From Spirochaetaceae bacterium (GTDB lineage: Bacteria > Spirochaetota > Spirochaetia > B11-G9): 6,609 nucleotides of DNA. The stretch lies in NCBI GenBank assembly GCA_030643345.1, contig DAOWMA010000123.1:1-6609 (forward strand), in the 5' to 3' direction. The translations under genes and the position numbers were made by a program. Below the pieces are notes generated by a model. That model worked only from the letters and a program-made list of their open reading frames with translations. It was not told where the DNA came from and did no database searches. Positions 5,451 to 6,609 of this stretch are shown one piece after another; the stretch's first letter is position 1, and the number at the start of each line of letters is the position of its first letter.

Positions 5451-6537
5451 GGTGCGGGACTCACAGCTCGGAACAATAATAAAAAATAGCGAGAACGGTT
5501 TTTCAAGTGTTCAGTCAATGCTTATTTTGTTTGTTTTGAGTCTCTATATTTTTGGGTTGGGGACTGGTATTTCTTTGATTCAGAAATACTATCAAAAGAA
5601 TGAAGCAATCGAGCAGGATTTAATTCTTCTGAAAGCTGAAGTTGCAGCAATAATTAAACAGTTTGAAAGTGATCCAACTCCGGAATCTGATTCTCCTACT
5701 GATTCTGTCTGGAGTTATATTATAGGGAAATCAGGTAAATACAAGTATCTGAAGTTGTCAGATGTCTCCAGTCGCATTAATCCAAATTGGGTAAGGCATG
5801 TATTTCTTGAAAGAACTAATTTAAAAAAATACCTTTTAAATGGTATTTCACCGGATATGCTGAAAGACTACAGGGAGAAAACAGGATATGTGTTGGATAT
5901 CTATTCAGCATACTTCGAATTAATAGATCCTGATGCGATGAATAGCTTCTTTACTCCCTACAGCTACTTAAATGTTAACACTGCCTATGAGTACGTTCTG
6001 GAAGATATGTATGAATTAATAACAGGAGATGCCGGAGGGGCGATGAGTTTTCATTCCTTTATTGCCGGTGCTCTTAGTGAGAAACATATAATTACAGAAG
6101 AGGAACTTTCAAATGTTGTTGGGCACAGTTATAATTCTATTTATCCCATTATCAGCACACTTCCGGAAATGAATGTCCATTTTATTCCGGAGTTTATTCT
6201 GGAGCAGGTACTTGTCTATCCATACGGAGGAGAGGCTATCGAAAATAATAGTTACATTTTTAATGCTTTACTTTTAAATCGTATTAATAACGAAATTTCT
6301 CCTGTGGAACTGAAGAGTCTTATAGAAACTGAAGGACTACAGGGACGAGTCTTTCATCATCTGGGGACAAAGACATGGTTCTGGAAAGTTGAGATTGCAA
6401 CGAACAGAACTTCTGTAGAAGCAATAATTATCTGTGTGCCTTCTGATGGCGGCAACCCTGAAGAAAAGGGGATGGAACAGGATTACAGTTACAGGCTGTA
6501 TGGTTTTAAGGATGTTCAATATCCGGAAAATATTTAA
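5437..6537 (+). CDS. gspK: GspK, large minor pseudopilin of the pseudopilus tip
   Basis: GspK caps the pseudopilus tip together with GspI and GspJ. The 366-residue precursor has a leader ending NSENG and a helix FSSVQSMLILFVLSLYIFGL. Residue +5 (26) is Gln, not Glu, which agrees with the known absence of Glu5 in GspK proteins. The large insertion typical of the family is present: SDVSSRINPNWV (108-119), and LNVNTAYEYVLEDMYELITG (178-197), the GspK signature L/I-N-x-N-T-A of its helix-hairpin-helix-like domain. The end, HHLGTKTWFWKVEIATNRTS (317-336), matches the closing beta strands of the pseudopilin fold. Overall similarity to classical GspK is modest, but length, the NxNTA motif, the missing Glu5 and the place after gspJ agree. 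It overlaps gspJ by fourteen bases. Confidence 0.85.
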   Translation: MRMSEVRDSQLGTIIKNSENGFSSVQSMLILFVLSLYIFGLGTGISLIQKYYQKNEAIEQDLILLKAEVAAIIKQFESDPTPESDSPTDSVWSYIIGKSGKYKYLKLSDVSSRINPNWVRHVFLERTNLKKYLLNGISPDMLKDYREKTGYVLDIYSAYFELIDPDAMNSFFTPYSYLNVNTAYEYVLEDMYELITGDAGGAMSFHSFIAGALSEKHIITEEELSNVVGHSYNSIYPIISTLPEMNVHFIPEFILEQVLVYPYGGEAIENNSYIFNALLLNRINNEISPVELKSLIETEGLQGRVFHHLGTKTWFWKVEIATNRTSVEAIIICVPSDGGNPEEKGMEQDYSYRLYGFKDVQYPENI

Positions 6538-6609
6538 AAAATAAAAATAAATTTCCTAAACTTTGAAGCAGGATCGTATTTCCACCAGTACTACTATATT
6601 AGAAACAAA
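6538..6609. other. AT-rich non-coding end of window
   Basis: After the gspK stop the sequence is A-rich (AAAAAATAAAAATAAATTT) and then mixed. I see no convincing hairpin with a T-run, so no terminator can be called, and no gene start with a ribosome binding site. The operon may continue beyond the window. Confidence 0.5.

Noticed and set aside
5102..5518. Minus-strand open frame of 138 codons opposite gspJ and the start of gspK
   Set aside because: It is antisense to two well-supported pseudopilin genes and has low-complexity Ser/Phe/Pro-rich content, typical of a shadow frame.
1..6537. Type IV pilus locus instead of T2SS
   Set aside because: GspG with its DGxxGGEGxDxDI loop, GspK with LNVNTA and no Glu5, and the HR-type GspC point to a T2SS; the PilM-P likeness reflects shared ancestry.
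6538..6609. Terminator or promoter after gspK
   Set aside because: No stem with a following T-run is visible, and TACTAT at 6592-6597 has no -35-like box at a proper distance.

Overview
The window is a single, tightly packed, plus-strand operon for a type II secretion system (T2SS). Almost every base from 1 to 6537 is coding. The genes, in order, are the 3' end of gspE (assembly ATPase), gspF (platform protein), gspL, gspM and gspC (inner-membrane platform and clamp), a lipoprotein that is not a standard Gsp component, gspG (major pseudopilin), a very short gspI-like pseudopilin, gspJ and gspK (minor pseudopilins). The last 72 bases are AT-rich and show no gene. The secretin gspD, the prepilin peptidase gspO and a clear gspH are not in the window.

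The organism is a diderm bacterium with an AT-rich genome, since a T2SS needs an outer membrane. The relaxed lipobox (I-F-I-N-C) would fit a spirochaete, where lipoprotein signals are often loose. This assignment is an inference and could be wrong; no rRNA or marker gene is present to settle it.

Region by region: 1-326 ends GspE, with the second CxxC of its zinc-binding insertion. 323-1525 is a full-length GspF with two T2SSF domains. 1522-3600 holds L, M and C, the same architectural series as PilM+N, PilO and PilP of type IV pili. 3597-4277 is a lipoprotein with an N-terminal beta-sandwich-like domain and C-terminal TPR-like helices, a possible pilotin or assembly factor. 4270-6537 holds four pseudopilins, each with a leader ending in Gly before a hydrophobic helix.

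Neighbouring genes overlap by 4, 4, 4, 8, 4, 8, 26 and 14 bases, and several starts are GTG or TTG, so strong translational coupling is likely. The only non-overlapping junction is gspG-gspI (4-base gap). There an 8-bp perfect stem covers the last codons of gspG and touches the likely gspI ribosome binding site, which may separate expression of the abundant major pseudopilin from the minor ones.

The points most worth a second look are the two-domain lipoprotein inside the operon, the helix-only GspI, the Trp at position +1 of mature GspG, and the gspG-gspI stem-loop. The core machine is a recognisable, if divergent, T2SS rather than a new system.
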